A stretch of 64,000 bases of DNA from Curtobacterium sp. ISL-83 (GTDB lineage: Bacteria; Actinomycetota; Actinomycetes; Actinomycetales; Microbacteriaceae), in assembly GCF_018613895.1 (NCBI RefSeq), contig NZ_JAGGPH010000011.1, positions 124,001-188,000 on the forward strand. Direction: 5' to 3'. The notes under the pieces are model-generated. The model did not search any database. It saw only the letters and a program-made list of their open reading frames with translations, and was not told the origin of the DNA. Position 1 is the first letter of the stretch; every line of letters begins with the position of its first letter. A program made the position numbers and the translations under genes. Below are positions 35,830-44,600 of this stretch, in pieces.

Positions 35830-37089
35830 ATGGGTGAATCGGTCGGAACACTGCTCGAACTCGACGTCACCGGGATCGCCCACGGCGGCATCTCGGTGGC
35901 ACGGCACGACGGTCGGGTGGTCTTCGTCTCCGACGCGATCCCCGGCGAGAAGGTCGTGGCACGCGTGACCGAGGACCGGAAGAAGTCGTTCTGGCGTGCC
36001 GACACGGTCGAGGTCCTCGAGCCGAGCGAGCACCGCGTCGCCCACGTCTGGCCGGAGGCCGCGCTCGAGCGCGACCCCGCCGAACGCCCCGGCGGTGCCG
36101 AGTTCGGCCACATCGCCCTCGCCCACCAGCGCACGCTCAAGCGCGACGTCCTGCTCGACTCGTTCGCCCGGTTCGCGCACACCGACCTGGTCGAGACGCT
36201 CGGACACGACGTGATCGTCGAGGCCGCGCCCGGTGACGACGAGGCGAACGGCCTCGGCTGGCGGACGCGCGTGCGGCTGCACGTCGACGAGGACGGGACC
36301 GCCGGCCCGTTCGCGGCGCGCTCCCACACCGTCGTGCCCGTGACCGGGTTGCCGCTCGCGACCGCCGTCGTGGAGCAGGGCGCTCCGCTCGGCCGCGGGG
36401 GGCTGCCCGGTGCGTCGGTCGTCGACGTGCTCGCGCCCGCCGGTGCCGAGGGCGCCCGGCTCGTCATCGACGAGCAGCGCCCGACCGTGGTCACGGAGAC
36501 CGTCGGGGACCGCTCCTTCGCGGTCGACGACAACGGTTTCTGGCAGGTCCACCGCGCGGCGCCCGCCGTGCTGACCGCCGCGGTGCAGGACCTGGTCGAC
36601 CGGGAGCGCCTCGACGCAGAGGGGCAGCACCTCGACCTGTACGGCGGCGTCGGGCTGCTCGCTGCGGCACTCGGGGACCTCATCGGCCCGAAGGCCCGCG
36701 TGACGAGCGTCGAGAGCGCCCCGCGGGCGACCGAGCACGCGCAGGCGAACCTGGCGGAGTGGCTCGGGGCGCGCGCCGAGACCGGTCGAGTCGACCGCTG
36801 GCTCGCGCGGACCGTCGCATCGCTCACGGCCGCCGAACGCACGCGCTTCCGCACCGGCACGATCGTCCTCGACCCGCCGCGCTCCGGTGCGGGCCGCGAG
36901 ACCGTCGTGCAGATCGCGGCGCTCCAGCCCGCGCAGGTCGTCTACGTCGCGTGCGATCCGGTCGCGCTGGCACGTGACGTCGCGACGTTCGCGGACCTCG
37001 GCTACCGCCTGGAGGCGCTGCGGGCCGTCGACCTGTTCCCGCACACCCACCACATGGAGGCCGTGGCGCGGTTGGTGCCGGTCGCGTGA
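35830..37089 (+). CDS. Class I SAM-dependent RNA (uracil-5-)methyltransferase, TrmA/RlmC/RlmD family
   Basis: 419 residues. The N-terminal ~60 residues form a TRAM RNA-binding domain (VGTLLELDVTGIAHGGISVA, IPGEKVVARVTE). The SAM-binding part has HLDLYGGVGLLAAAL. TIVLDPPRSGAGRE and YVACDPVALARD carry the catalytic Cys 375. Members methylate C5 of uridines in 23S rRNA or tRNA. The Fe-S cluster cysteines seen in E. coli RlmD are not evident, as is common in actinobacteria. The exact target is unknown. It is transcribed divergently from maf with almost no intergenic space. Confidence 0.9.
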   Translation: MGESVGTLLELDVTGIAHGGISVARHDGRVVFVSDAIPGEKVVARVTEDRKKSFWRADTVEVLEPSEHRVAHVWPEAALERDPAERPGGAEFGHIALAHQRTLKRDVLLDSFARFAHTDLVETLGHDVIVEAAPGDDEANGLGWRTRVRLHVDEDGTAGPFAARSHTVVPVTGLPLATAVVEQGAPLGRGGLPGASVVDVLAPAGAEGARLVIDEQRPTVVTETVGDRSFAVDDNGFWQVHRAAPAVLTAAVQDLVDRERLDAEGQHLDLYGGVGLLAAALGDLIGPKARVTSVESAPRATEHAQANLAEWLGARAETGRVDRWLARTVASLTAAERTRFRTGTIVLDPPRSGAGRETVVQIAALQPAQVVYVACDPVALARDVATFADLGYRLEALRAVDLFPHTHHMEAVARLVPVA

Positions 37090-37189
37090 CCACGGTCGGT
37101 GCCGGGTCCCGACCGCCGCAGGTTCCGAGGCGCTGACCACTATCCGCGTGGCGCGGGGCTGAGAAATCCGAACCTGGGTCCGACCTGGG

Positions 37190-37195
37190 TATCCT
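37190..37195 (+). promoter_or_regulatory. -10 element for the two-component operon
   Basis: TATCCT lies in a run of three CTGGGT repeats (about 37175-37199), with a transcription start expected near 37202. This gives a ~54-nt leader that includes the GAGAGG ribosome site of the regulator. Confidence 0.5.
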
Positions 37196-37255
37196 GGGTT
37201 GCTGATGGCAACCCGGTTTCAGGGGCCGGTACGCACATCGGAACGAGAGGCCATC

Positions 37256-37972
37256 GTGGCAACAGCAGCGACAACCACCACCGGGACGACCGGCGATGCG
37301 ACCCACCCGGTCCGCGTCGCGATCGTCGACGACCACGAGTCCGTGCGACTCGGCATCCAGGCCGCGTGTCAGAACGAGGGCTTCGAGGTCGTCCTCACCG
37401 CGGCGAGCGTGCCGGAGTACGTCCAGAACCTCCAGGGGCGCGAGGTCGACGTGGTCGTCCTCGACCTGTCCCTCGGCGACGGGTCGACCGTGACCGAGAA
37501 CGTCAAGGGCGTGCAGGGCACCGGCTCGGCCGTGCTCGTGCACTCGATCGCGGACCGCGTCGCGAGCGTCCGGGAAGCCCTCGCCGCCGGCGCGGCCGGG
37601 GTCATCCCGAAGTCGTCCGCGACGAAGACCGTGATGGCAGCCGTCGCGACGGTGGCGCGCGGTGACGTGCTGAACAACCTCGAATGGGCGAGCGCGATCG
37701 ACGCGGACCGCGACTTCGCGAAGGCCCAGCTCGGGCGCCGCGAGCGCGAGATCCTGCACCTGTACGCCTCCGGGCTGCCGCTCAAGCTGGCCGCCCAGCA
37801 GCTCGGGATCGGGTACTCGACCGCTCGGGAGTACCTCGACCGGATCCGGGTGAAGTACGTCGAGGTCGGCCGTCCCGCCCCGACGAAGGTGGACCTCCTC
37901 CGACGCGCGGTCGAAGACGGCATCCTGCCCGGACTGGACTCCGGGATCGATCCCGACGGCGAGGGTCGCTGA
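37256..37972 (+). CDS. NarL/LuxR-type response regulator
   Basis: 238 residues from a GTG at 37256, chosen for the GAGAGG ribosome site; an ATG further upstream would add an unsupported tail. The receiver domain (VRVAIVDDHESVRLGIQAA) has its phosphoacceptor at Asp 70 in VVVLDLSLG and the conserved Lys in GVIPKSSATK. The C-terminal LuxR helix-turn-helix (LGRREREILHLYASGLPLK) ends in a longer-than-usual recognition region with RPAPTKVDLLRRA. The histidine kinase follows 5 bp later, so it is the likely partner. Confidence 0.92.
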   Translation: MATAATTTTGTTGDATHPVRVAIVDDHESVRLGIQAACQNEGFEVVLTAASVPEYVQNLQGREVDVVVLDLSLGDGSTVTENVKGVQGTGSAVLVHSIADRVASVREALAAGAAGVIPKSSATKTVMAAVATVARGDVLNNLEWASAIDADRDFAKAQLGRREREILHLYASGLPLKLAAQQLGIGYSTAREYLDRIRVKYVEVGRPAPTKVDLLRRAVEDGILPGLDSGIDPDGEGR

Positions 37973-37977
37973 CGCAG

Positions 37978-39231
37978 ATGACGACCGCGGGGAGGGCGAC
38001 ACCGGTGATCGTCGAGCCGGCGCCCTTCGGCGTGGACCCGTCGCGGAGCGTCCGCGCGTCGTTCACCCAGGCGTCGGTGGAGCGGGTGTTCGCGATCCTC
38101 ATCGCGGTCGCGGCGCTCGGCTTCGGCGCCACCACCGTCCCCGCGGTCCTCGCGCAGTTGCCGTACCTCGACCCCGTGTGGGGTGTGGCCGCGGCGTCGG
38201 CGGTCGCGGCGTCGTTCGTGTTCGTCGGGGTGTCGGCGTTCGTGCAGCGCTGGGCGCAGTTCGCGCAGATCCTGTGCGCGCTCCTGTTCCTGGTGGCCCT
38301 CGTCACCTGGCCGCTGACGGTCCAGCACCCGATCCCGAAGGACCAGGTGCCGTGGCCCTGGTGGCTCTGCACCGTCGGTTCCACGGCGGCGGCGATGGGG
38401 TTCGCGTCGTGGCGTGCGACCGTCTACACGGCGCTCGTGCCGACGGTCTACGTCCTGATCCGGCTGACTCCGACCGGTGGTGACGCCGGGTTCCTCCGAG
38501 CGTTCCTGGACGGCGCGTACACGGCGATCCTCAGCGGGGCCGTCCTCGTGATCGCGGTGGTGCTCCGACGGGCTGCCACCGCCGTCGACGTCGCCCAGGC
38601 CACGGCGGTCCGGCGCTACTCGCACGCGATCCGGGAGCACGCGACGGAGGTCGAGCGCGTGCAGGTCGACGCCATCGTGCACGACAGCGTGCTCACGACC
38701 CTCCTGTCGGCCGCGAGAGCGGACACCCCGGAGGCGAAGGCCCTCGCCGCGCGGATGGCCCGGAACGCGATCGACCACCTCGAAGCCGCCGCGACGGACG
38801 CCCCCGGCGAGGGCACGCCCGTCTCGCTGGCTGAGCTCCGCACCCGGATCGCCACCGCCGTGTCCGCCCTGGCCGCGCCCGTCGACGTGCGTCAGCGCCG
38901 GATCGGCGACCTGTCGGTGCCCGCTGTCGTCGCGGAGGCCGTGGCCTCCGCCGCCGTGCAGGCGGTCGTGAACAGCGTGCAGCATGCCGGTGGCACCGAC
39001 GTCGAGCGGTGGGTCGTGGTCGAGCAGCGCGGGGCCGGTGTCCACGTGGAGGTCGGCGACGAGGGCGCGGGCTTCGACCTCGCCGCGATCCCGGCCGAAC
39101 GGCTCGGTGTCCGGCGGTCGATCATCGAGCGCGTCGTCGCCGTCGACGGCACCGCGGAGATCCTGACCGCACCGGGGGAGGGCGCCCGCGTGCTGCTCGA
39201 CTGGTCCCCGGGATCGGCGGTCCGGTCGTGA
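37978..39231 (+). CDS. Membrane sensor histidine kinase (HisKA_3 type)
   Basis: 417 residues. The N-terminal ~200 have about six transmembrane helices and no large extracellular domain, so the sensor probably lies in the membrane. The dimerisation segment VERVQVDAIVHDSVLTTLL places the phosphorylated His at residue 235. The C-terminal HATPase has the N-box AAVQAVVNSVQHAGG and the G-box VEVGDEGAGFDLAAIP. It would phosphorylate the upstream regulator. Its stop overlaps the GTG of the next gene by four bases. The signal is unknown. Confidence 0.9.
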   Translation: MTTAGRATPVIVEPAPFGVDPSRSVRASFTQASVERVFAILIAVAALGFGATTVPAVLAQLPYLDPVWGVAAASAVAASFVFVGVSAFVQRWAQFAQILCALLFLVALVTWPLTVQHPIPKDQVPWPWWLCTVGSTAAAMGFASWRATVYTALVPTVYVLIRLTPTGGDAGFLRAFLDGAYTAILSGAVLVIAVVLRRAATAVDVAQATAVRRYSHAIREHATEVERVQVDAIVHDSVLTTLLSAARADTPEAKALAARMARNAIDHLEAAATDAPGEGTPVSLAELRTRIATAVSALAAPVDVRQRRIGDLSVPAVVAEAVASAAVQAVVNSVQHAGGTDVERWVVVEQRGAGVHVEVGDEGAGFDLAAIPAERLGVRRSIIERVVAVDGTAEILTAPGEGARVLLDWSPGSAVRS

Positions 39232-40277
39232 GGGTCTCGATCCCGGCGGGCGTCGCGATCGGCCTCGCCGCACTGTTCTCGCTCTACCACCTGCTGCTCG
39301 CTGCGACGACGCTGTCGCACGTCCTGCACGTCGGCCCGGTCGTCACGTGCATGGTCCTCTACGCCGCCGCCACCGCGATGGCGCTGTTCGTCCCCGGTCG
39401 GACGCTGCCGATGTGGACCGCCTGCTTCTCGCTCGCGACGGCGGTGGTGATGCCGATCATCGCCGCGCCCGCCGTGGAGCTGCGCTCGGGTCCCGGGTAC
39501 GCCACCTGGTGGATCGCCGCGGTCGGGACGCTCATGGTGGTGCTCGTGGTCCGCGGACGGGGCCCCTTCGCCTGGGTCGGCGTCGGTTTCGTCGCCGTGC
39601 ACACCGTCGCGTGGGCGGGACTCGGCGCGCTCGGGTCGCTCGGGGTGCTCGGCAGCGTCGCGTGGGTCGCGATCGCCACCGGGTTCTCGGTGGCGATGAA
39701 CCGTGCGACCCGGGTCACCCGGGACTTCATGCGGGCCGAGCAGGAGACGGTCGACTGGCAGGCCGCGCAGGACGCGCACGTGTTCGAGCGGCAGTTCCGG
39801 CTGCGGCAGACCACCCGCATGGCGCTGCCGATGCTCGAGCGGATCATCGCGACGCGGGGCGAGCTCGACGAGGCCGACCGTCGGGAGTCGCTGCACCTCG
39901 AGCAGGCCATCCGCGACGAGATCCGCGGTCGGTCCCTGCTGTCCGACGACGTCCGCGAGGAGGTCATGCGCCTCCGTCGTCGTGGCGCCACCGTCCAGCT
40001 GCACGACGACGGCGGCCTCGACGAGCTGGAGATCGACGAGCTCCGGCGGATCCACCTCCGCGTCGCAGAGGCCCTGCGGCAGGTCCGTGACGCCGACAAC
40101 GTGATCGTCCGCACCGTCTCCGAGGGCTCGGACGTCGCCGTCACGGTGGTGGGGTTGCGGCTCGACACGGCGGCCAGCGAGTCCGCGGCACTCGGCGCGG
40201 GACTCGACGACGACGATGGTGACGAGGACGACTCGGTCGCCCTCTGGCTCGAGATCCCGCGGCACGCCGACGCCTGA
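39228..40277 (+). CDS. Membrane protein related to sensor kinases, catalytic motifs lacking
   Basis: 349 residues. Five or six transmembrane helices in the first ~165 residues mirror the kinase next door. A cytoplasmic helical part follows (FERQFRLRQTTRMALPMLER) and an alpha/beta tail (RRIHLRVAEALRQVRDADNV). The layout resembles DHp plus HATPase, but I see no phosphoacceptor H-box and neither an N-box nor a G-box. It could be a pseudokinase that modulates the neighbour. It starts at GTG 39228 within the kinase stop. The C-terminus is acidic (DDDDGDEDD). Confidence 0.7.
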   Translation: MRVSIPAGVAIGLAALFSLYHLLLAATTLSHVLHVGPVVTCMVLYAAATAMALFVPGRTLPMWTACFSLATAVVMPIIAAPAVELRSGPGYATWWIAAVGTLMVVLVVRGRGPFAWVGVGFVAVHTVAWAGLGALGSLGVLGSVAWVAIATGFSVAMNRATRVTRDFMRAEQETVDWQAAQDAHVFERQFRLRQTTRMALPMLERIIATRGELDEADRRESLHLEQAIRDEIRGRSLLSDDVREEVMRLRRRGATVQLHDDGGLDELEIDELRRIHLRVAEALRQVRDADNVIVRTVSEGSDVAVTVVGLRLDTAASESAALGAGLDDDDGDEDDSVALWLEIPRHADA

Positions 40278-40364
40278 GCGGGGTGGGGGTCGTGGCGACG
40301 CGCCCGTCGGCGTGGCGGCTCCGAACCGCGCCTCGCGTCGGACGGACGGCTCGTCGCACTTGAG

Positions 40365-40430
40365 TGCGTGTGCATGTTCCGACGATCCACCTGTCGAACT
40401 CGTCGTGTCTCGTCGCCGGATGCACACGCA
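40365..40430. repeat. 66-bp imperfect palindrome, tandem unit 1
   Basis: Outer arms TGCGTGTGCAT (40365-40375) and ATGCACACGCA (40420-40430) pair perfectly. The inner parts contain CGACGATCCAC and a weaker mirrored counterpart. The first 33 bases match 27 of 33 positions in unit 2. Confidence 0.8.
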
Positions 40431-40435
40431 GCTGT

Positions 40436-40501
40436 TGCGTGCGCATGGTTCGACGGTCCACGCGTCGATCGACGGGTGGATCGTCGTCGCATCCGCGTGC
40501 A
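40436..40501. repeat. 66-bp imperfect palindrome, tandem unit 2
   Basis: Two inverted 33-bp halves meet at 40468/40469 without a gap. The left half (TGCGTGCGCATGG, then CGACGGTCCAC) is a near copy of unit 1. The right half in reverse complement matches unit 1 at 25 of 33 positions. Five bases separate the two units. Confidence 0.8.
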
Positions 40502-40633
40502 TGGTGCGCGCCGGCTGCCGGGCCCGAGCGACTTCGCGGCTGTCGTGCGACGGCCGCGGTGTCGTTCGGCAACCGCAGAGGGCCGCGGCTCCGACCGGCT
40601 CGCGACAGCCCGGAGAAACAGCCCGGAAATGGG

Positions 40634-40666
40634 GAACGGGCCGGTCGGAATCCGACCGGCCCGTTC
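40634..40666. terminator. Strong GC hairpin in the intergenic region
   Basis: Perfect 16-bp arms GAACGGGCCGGTCGGA and TCCGACCGGCCCGTTC flank a single central base. No T-run follows, so it may be a factor-dependent terminator for the kinase cluster or part of a structured RNA. Confidence 0.65.
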
Positions 40667-40824
40667 ACGACCCGGATCTGAGCGATAACCCGAATACCGC
40701 CCTGACCCGTAGCGGGCGGTGGCTTCGTACCCTAGTCGGCCACCGTCCTGCGATGTTCTTCGTTGAAGGACACCGAACACCAGTAATACTGCCCTGTGCG
40801 AACCCTGTTGTCAGTCGTCATTAT

Positions 40825-40874
40825 GGGGGACAAAATCCGCGTTTCGTGTCGCATATTGCACCGTGTTGTCCCCC
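40825..40874. repeat. Spaced inverted repeat GGGGGACAA / TTGTCCCCC
   Basis: Nine-base arms at 40825-40833 and 40866-40874 are separated by 32 bases of AT-richer sequence. The spacing suits a stem-loop RNA or a looped pair of protein-binding sites. No gene starts nearby on either strand. Confidence 0.5.
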
Positions 40875-41162
40875 GAGCGAGGGGAGACCGACCGGGAAGT
40901 GCGATCTGCAACGTCGATACCCGCCGGTACGTCAGGGGTACATGCTCGCGGTACGGGACCGGACGCGCAAGACCCGAGGCGCACCACCCGGCGCGCAAGA
41001 CCCGACGTGCCCGACCCGACCCGCTCGACCTGACGCGGCTGACCCGACTCGCGTGACTGCGGTGCCGACGGTCTGACTTGCAGGTCCGCGCCGCAGCGCC
41101 GGCACGCAGCGGACCCCGGGCCGGGTCCGGTCGGGGTCCTGTGCAGCACGGAGCGTGGGGCG

Positions 41163-41474
41163 TCAGCGCAGCGAACGCTCCCAGGCGCCGTGCCCGTGCT
41201 CGAGCGGTCGGCGGAGCCCCCGTGCCGAGACGTCCCAGCCGGACCGGGGCGACTCGGTAACCGGTGCGCGTCCGTTCGCCGCCGCTTCGTCGGCCTGCCG
41301 CTGGAGCACGGCGATGACGGCCGCGAGCTCCTCCGGGGACGGCTGACCCGACACCACCTGCACGTCGGCGACACCCCCGGGCGCGACCTCCGACCCCGCG
41401 TCGGTGCCGGGGCCGGGTGCAGCGGCGGCGTCAGCCCCGGCAGCGGGGTCCGGCAGCGCGTGGCGGCCGCTCAC
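41163..41474 (-). CDS. accE: Acyl-CoA carboxylase epsilon subunit
   Basis: 103 residues. The N-terminal ~35 are Ala/Pro/Gly-rich and probably disordered. [18 protein letters not shown] is the AccE signature helix, and the end ([14 protein letters not shown] and GAWERSLR) follows the family pattern. Epsilon subunits stabilise and activate actinobacterial AccA-AccD complexes (established). The start ATG overlaps the accD5 stop by four bases. Confidence 0.88.
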   Translation of the reverse strand: MSGRHALPDPAAGADAAAAPGPGTDAGSEVAPGGVADVQVVSGQPSPEELAAVIAVLQRQADEAAANGRAPVTESPRSGWDVSARGLRRPLEHGHGAWERSLR

Positions 41475-43066
41475 AGCGGGATGTTCCCGTGCTTCTTCGG
41501 CGGCACCGACGCCCGCTTGCCCCGCAGCGCCCGGAGCGCCTTGACGACGGCCACGCGGGTGGCGTGCGGCTGGATGATGCCGTCGAGCTCCCCACGCTCC
41601 GCAGCGAGGTACGGGGACGCGACGTTGTACGTGTACTCGTTCGCCAGTCGGGTGCGGACGGCGGCGACGTCCTCACCGGACTCCTCGGCACGCTTGATCT
41701 CGGCGCGGTACAGGATGTTCACCGCACCCTGGCCACCCATGACGGCGATCTCGGCGGTCGGCCACGCCAGGTTGATGTCGGCACCGAGCTGCTTCGACCC
41801 CATCACGATGTACGCGCCGCCGTACGCCTTGCGGGTGATGACGGTGACGAGCGGCACGGTGGCCTCGGCGTAGGCGTACAGCAGCTTCGCGCCACGGCGG
41901 ATGACGCCGGTCCACTCCTGGTCGGTGCCGGGCAGGTAGCCGGGCACGTCGACGAGCGTGAGGATCGGGATCCCGAACGCGTCGCAGAACCGCACGAAGC
42001 GGGCCGCCTTCTCGCCGGCGTCGATGTTGAGCGTGCCGGCCATCGCCTGGGGCTGGTTCGCGATGATGCCGACGGTCCGGCCCTCGATCCGGCCGAAGCC
42101 GATCAGGATGTTCGGCGCGAAGAGCGGCTGGACCTCGAGGAACTCGCCGTCGTCCACCAGGTGCTCGATGATCGTCGTGACGTCGTACGGCTGGTTGGCC
42201 GAGTCCGGGATGACGACGTCGAGCTCGCGGTCGGCGTCGGTGGTCTCGAGTTCCGGCACCAGGTCGTACGCGGGAGCGTCGGACATGTTGTTGTCCGGCA
42301 GGAACCCGATGAGCGACCGCGCGTAGTCGAGCGCGTCGGTCTCGTCCTCGGCGAGGTAGTGGGCGACACCCGACACCGCGTTGTGGGTGTGGGCGCCGCC
42401 GAGTTCCTCGAAGCCGACGTCCTCGCCCGTGACCGTCTTGATGACGTCGGGGCCGGTGACGAACATGTGGCTGGTCTTGTCGACCATGATCACGAAGTCG
42501 GTGAGCGCGGGGGAGTACACGGCACCGCCGGCCGCCGGGCCCATCACGATCGAGATCTGCGGGATGACCCCGGACGCCTGCGTGTTGAGCCGGAAGATCT
42601 CGCCGTACTTGCCGAGCGCGACCACGCCTTCCTGGATCCGGGCGCCGCCGGAGTCGAGGATCCCGATGATCGGCACGCCGGTCTTCAGCGCGTGCTGCAT
42701 CACCTTGATGATCTTCTCGCCGGCGACCTCGCCCAGGGAGCCGCCGAAGACGGTGAAGTCCTGCGCGTAGACCGCGACGTTCCGGCCGTGGATCGTCCCG
42801 ACGCCGGTGACGACCGCGTCACCGTAGGGGCGCTTGTTCTCCATGCCGAACGCGTGGGTGCGGTGCCGCACGAACTCGTCGAACTCCACGAAGGAGTTGT
42901 CGTCGAGCAGTTGCTCGATGCGTTCGCGGGCCGTGCCCTTGCCCTTGGCGTGCTGCTTCGCGATGGCGGCTTCGCCCGCGGCGGTCACGGCTTCGTGGTA
43001 CCGGTCGCGGAGGTCGGCGAGGCGGCCAGCCGTCGTCGAGAGATCGGGGGTGTCACCTTGAGTCAC
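41471..43066 (-). CDS. accD5: Acyl-CoA (propionyl/acetyl-CoA) carboxylase beta subunit
   Basis: 531 residues of the carboxyltransferase family. [20 protein letters not shown] opens the first crotonase-like domain. [19 protein letters not shown] and [18 protein letters not shown] form the first oxyanion hole. The second domain has [19 protein letters not shown] and [20 protein letters not shown]. It transfers carboxyl from biotin on AccA3 to acetyl- or propionyl-CoA for fatty-acid synthesis. It starts at GTG 43066 six bases after TATGGT, so the message is probably leaderless. The AccD5-like assignment over other AccD forms rests on overall similarity. Confidence 0.94.
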   Translation of the reverse strand: MTQGDTPDLSTTAGRLADLRDRYHEAVTAAGEAAIAKQHAKGKGTARERIEQLLDDNSFVEFDEFVRHRTHAFGMENKRPYGDAVVTGVGTIHGRNVAVYAQDFTVFGGSLGEVAGEKIIKVMQHALKTGVPIIGILDSGGARIQEGVVALGKYGEIFRLNTQASGVIPQISIVMGPAAGGAVYSPALTDFVIMVDKTSHMFVTGPDVIKTVTGEDVGFEELGGAHTHNAVSGVAHYLAEDETDALDYARSLIGFLPDNNMSDAPAYDLVPELETTDADRELDVVIPDSANQPYDVTTIIEHLVDDGEFLEVQPLFAPNILIGFGRIEGRTVGIIANQPQAMAGTLNIDAGEKAARFVRFCDAFGIPILTLVDVPGYLPGTDQEWTGVIRRGAKLLYAYAEATVPLVTVITRKAYGGAYIVMGSKQLGADINLAWPTAEIAVMGGQGAVNILYRAEIKRAEESGEDVAAVRTRLANEYTYNVASPYLAAERGELDGIIQPHATRVAVVKALRALRGKRASVPPKKHGNIPL

Positions 43067-43072
43067 CCGCTC

Positions 43073-43133
43073 ACCATACCGGCGGGTGTGACCCGGTCGG
43101 TTGGAGGACCCCCACGGTTCCTGCCCGTACATT
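43073..43133. promoter_or_regulatory. Divergent leaderless promoters of accD5 and birA
   Basis: On the minus strand TATGGT (43073-43078) is six bases from the accD5 GTG. On the plus strand TACATT (43128-43133) is seven bases from the birA ATG. The 74-bp space thus holds both promoters and leaves room for one shared regulator site. No BirA HTH is present to autoregulate it. Confidence 0.6.
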
Positions 43134-43140
43134 TGCGTGC

Positions 43141-43968
43141 ATGTCCACATCCGCGTCGCCGTCCTTCCCCGCCACCCGCGCCGCGGTCGAGGCCGACGGC
43201 GCCGTGCTGCGGACGCCCGAGCGCACCGGCTCCACGAACACCGACCTGCTCGCGGCAGCGTCGGACCTGCCGCACGGCAGCGTGATCGCGACGCTCGACC
43301 AGACGGCGGGCCGTGGTCGCCTGGACCGGACCTGGGTCGCACCCGCCGGGCAGACGCTCGCCGCGAGCCTGCTGGTCCGAGCCGACCTCGCGCCCCGCGA
43401 CCGCGGATGGCTGCCCCTGGTGGCCGGAGCGGCGATGCGGGACGCGATCGCGACGGTGGTGCCGGCCGGGGCGGACGCGGGGCGCGCCTCCCGGCCGACG
43501 CACGTCGCGGTGAAGTGGCCGAACGACGTGCTCGTCGACGGGCGGAAGGCCAGCGGCATCCTGTGCCAGGTCGCTGCCGACGGCAGCGTCGTGGTGGGCG
43601 CGGGCGTGAACCTCACGATCCCCGCCGACCAGCTGCCGACGCCGACGTCGACCTCGCTGGTCGTCGCGGGCGCCGTCGACGACGCGCCGGGTCTCGCGGA
43701 CGCGGTCCTGTCCGCGTTCCGGACCGCCGTCCTGGAGGCCGTGGCCGCCTTGGTCGCGGGCGCTGCGGGCGCCGAGACGGTCCGGTCCCACGTCCGCGCC
43801 GTCTGCGGCACCATCGGCCAGCGGATCCGTCTCGAGCTGCCCGACGGCACGGTCGAGGAGGGCGACGCGATCGGCGTCGACGACGACGGCCGCATCACGA
43901 TCCGGGACCGACAGGGCACCGTCAGGGGCGTCGCAGTGGGGGACATCACCCACCTGCGGTATGCATGA
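43141..43968 (+). CDS. birA: Biotin--[biotin carboxyl-carrier protein] ligase
   Basis: 275 residues, the class I form without an N-terminal DNA-binding domain. [11 protein letters not shown] binds the biotin ring, [15 protein letters not shown] is the biotinyl-AMP loop (GRGR), [20 protein letters not shown] is the catalytic core, and the C-terminal SH3-like domain has [14 protein letters not shown]. It attaches biotin to Lys 558 of the AccA3 carrier domain. Its position opposite accD5-accE links cofactor attachment and carboxylase supply. Confidence 0.95.
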   Translation: MSTSASPSFPATRAAVEADGAVLRTPERTGSTNTDLLAAASDLPHGSVIATLDQTAGRGRLDRTWVAPAGQTLAASLLVRADLAPRDRGWLPLVAGAAMRDAIATVVPAGADAGRASRPTHVAVKWPNDVLVDGRKASGILCQVAADGSVVVGAGVNLTIPADQLPTPTSTSLVVAGAVDDAPGLADAVLSAFRTAVLEAVAALVAGAAGAETVRSHVRAVCGTIGQRIRLELPDGTVEEGDAIGVDDDGRITIRDRQGTVRGVAVGDITHLRYA

Positions 43969-43972
43969 CGGC

Positions 43973-44521
43973 ATGAGCGCCGAGCCCCCGCCCGAACGCG
44001 TCGTCGCACGACTGCGACCGCACGCGCGGAGCCTGGTGCGCCCGGCGGTGTTCGTCCTGCTCGTGATGGCGGCCGGGGGCTTCGGGTTCGGGGTGTTCCA
44101 GGCGCAGCTCGCGTGGCTGAACGTCGTCGTCGCGGTGCTCGTGCTGCTGCTGCTGGTCGTCGGGGGTGCGATCCCGCTCGTCCGGTGGATGTCCCAGCGG
44201 TACGTCGTCACCACCCGACGGCTCGTCGTCGTGCACGGCCTCGGCACGCGCACCCGGCAGGAACTCCTGCACTCACGGGGGTACGACGTGACCGTCCGTC
44301 GGCGTGGGCTGCAGGGGCTGTTCCGCTCCGGTGACGTCCTGGTGTTCCCCGGTGATGACCCGGCCGTGGTGCTCCGTGACGTCCCGCACGCCGACCTGGT
44401 CGTCGCGGTGCTGCACGACATGGTGGAGGCGTACGAGGCCAGGCGCCGGCACCGCGAACCCGACTGGGACGAGATCGTGGGCGGCGCCGAGCGCCCGGGC
44501 TGGGGTGACGTCCGGCCCTGA
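43973..44521 (+). CDS. Bacterial PH-domain (bPH2/DUF304) membrane protein
   Basis: 182 residues from ATG 43973. An ATG at 43961, overlapping the birA stop, would add four residues. Two transmembrane helices (PAVFVLLVMAAGGFGFGVFQ and VVVAVLVLLLLVVGGAIPLV) precede a PH-like domain that begins QRYVVTTRRLVVVHGLGTRT and continues with DVTVRRRGLQGLFRSGDVLV. Proteins of this type are membrane-associated with no established biochemical role. It follows birA directly and is probably co-transcribed. Confidence 0.82.
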   Translation: MSAEPPPERVVARLRPHARSLVRPAVFVLLVMAAGGFGFGVFQAQLAWLNVVVAVLVLLLLVVGGAIPLVRWMSQRYVVTTRRLVVVHGLGTRTRQELLHSRGYDVTVRRRGLQGLFRSGDVLVFPGDDPAVVLRDVPHADLVVAVLHDMVEAYEARRRHREPDWDEIVGGAERPGWGDVRP

Positions 44522-44587
44522 CGGACCGTCGGGGCGTCGACGGCTCGCGTCCGCACGGCGCTCGGTGGAAGTTCGCCGCGGACCCTG

Positions 44588-44593
44588 TAGCGT
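44588..44593 (+). promoter_or_regulatory. -10 element of a leaderless promoter for ugd
   Basis: TAGCGT is followed by seven bases and GTG 44601. It fixes this GTG as the start, since the open frame continues far upstream. Confidence 0.58.
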
Positions 44594-44600
44594 CTTCGCC

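Larger units (their letters stand above)
40278..41162. other. 885-bp non-coding region with palindromes and an AT-richer segment
   Basis: No open frame here looks like a protein; the long frames are Arg/Pro/Ser-rich GC artefacts. It holds two tandem 66-bp palindromes (40365-40501), a 16-bp-stem hairpin (40634-40666), an AT-richer section from about 40690 to 40900 with a GGGGGACAA/TTGTCCCCC inverted repeat, and a degenerate CGACCCG-rich stretch at about 40960-41060. It lies between the convergent kinase cluster and accE. A structured RNA gene is possible, but no known family was recognised. Confidence 0.6.

Noticed and set aside
40960-41060. CGACCCG-rich tract considered as a tandem repeat
   Set aside because: The spacing and unit are too irregular to define a repeat; it is best described as biased composition.
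40216-41076. Long plus-strand frames across the 885-bp gap
   Set aside because: Composition is Arg/Pro/Ser/Thr-rich with no motif, the frames start inside the preceding membrane protein, and they run through hairpins. I treat them as non-coding.
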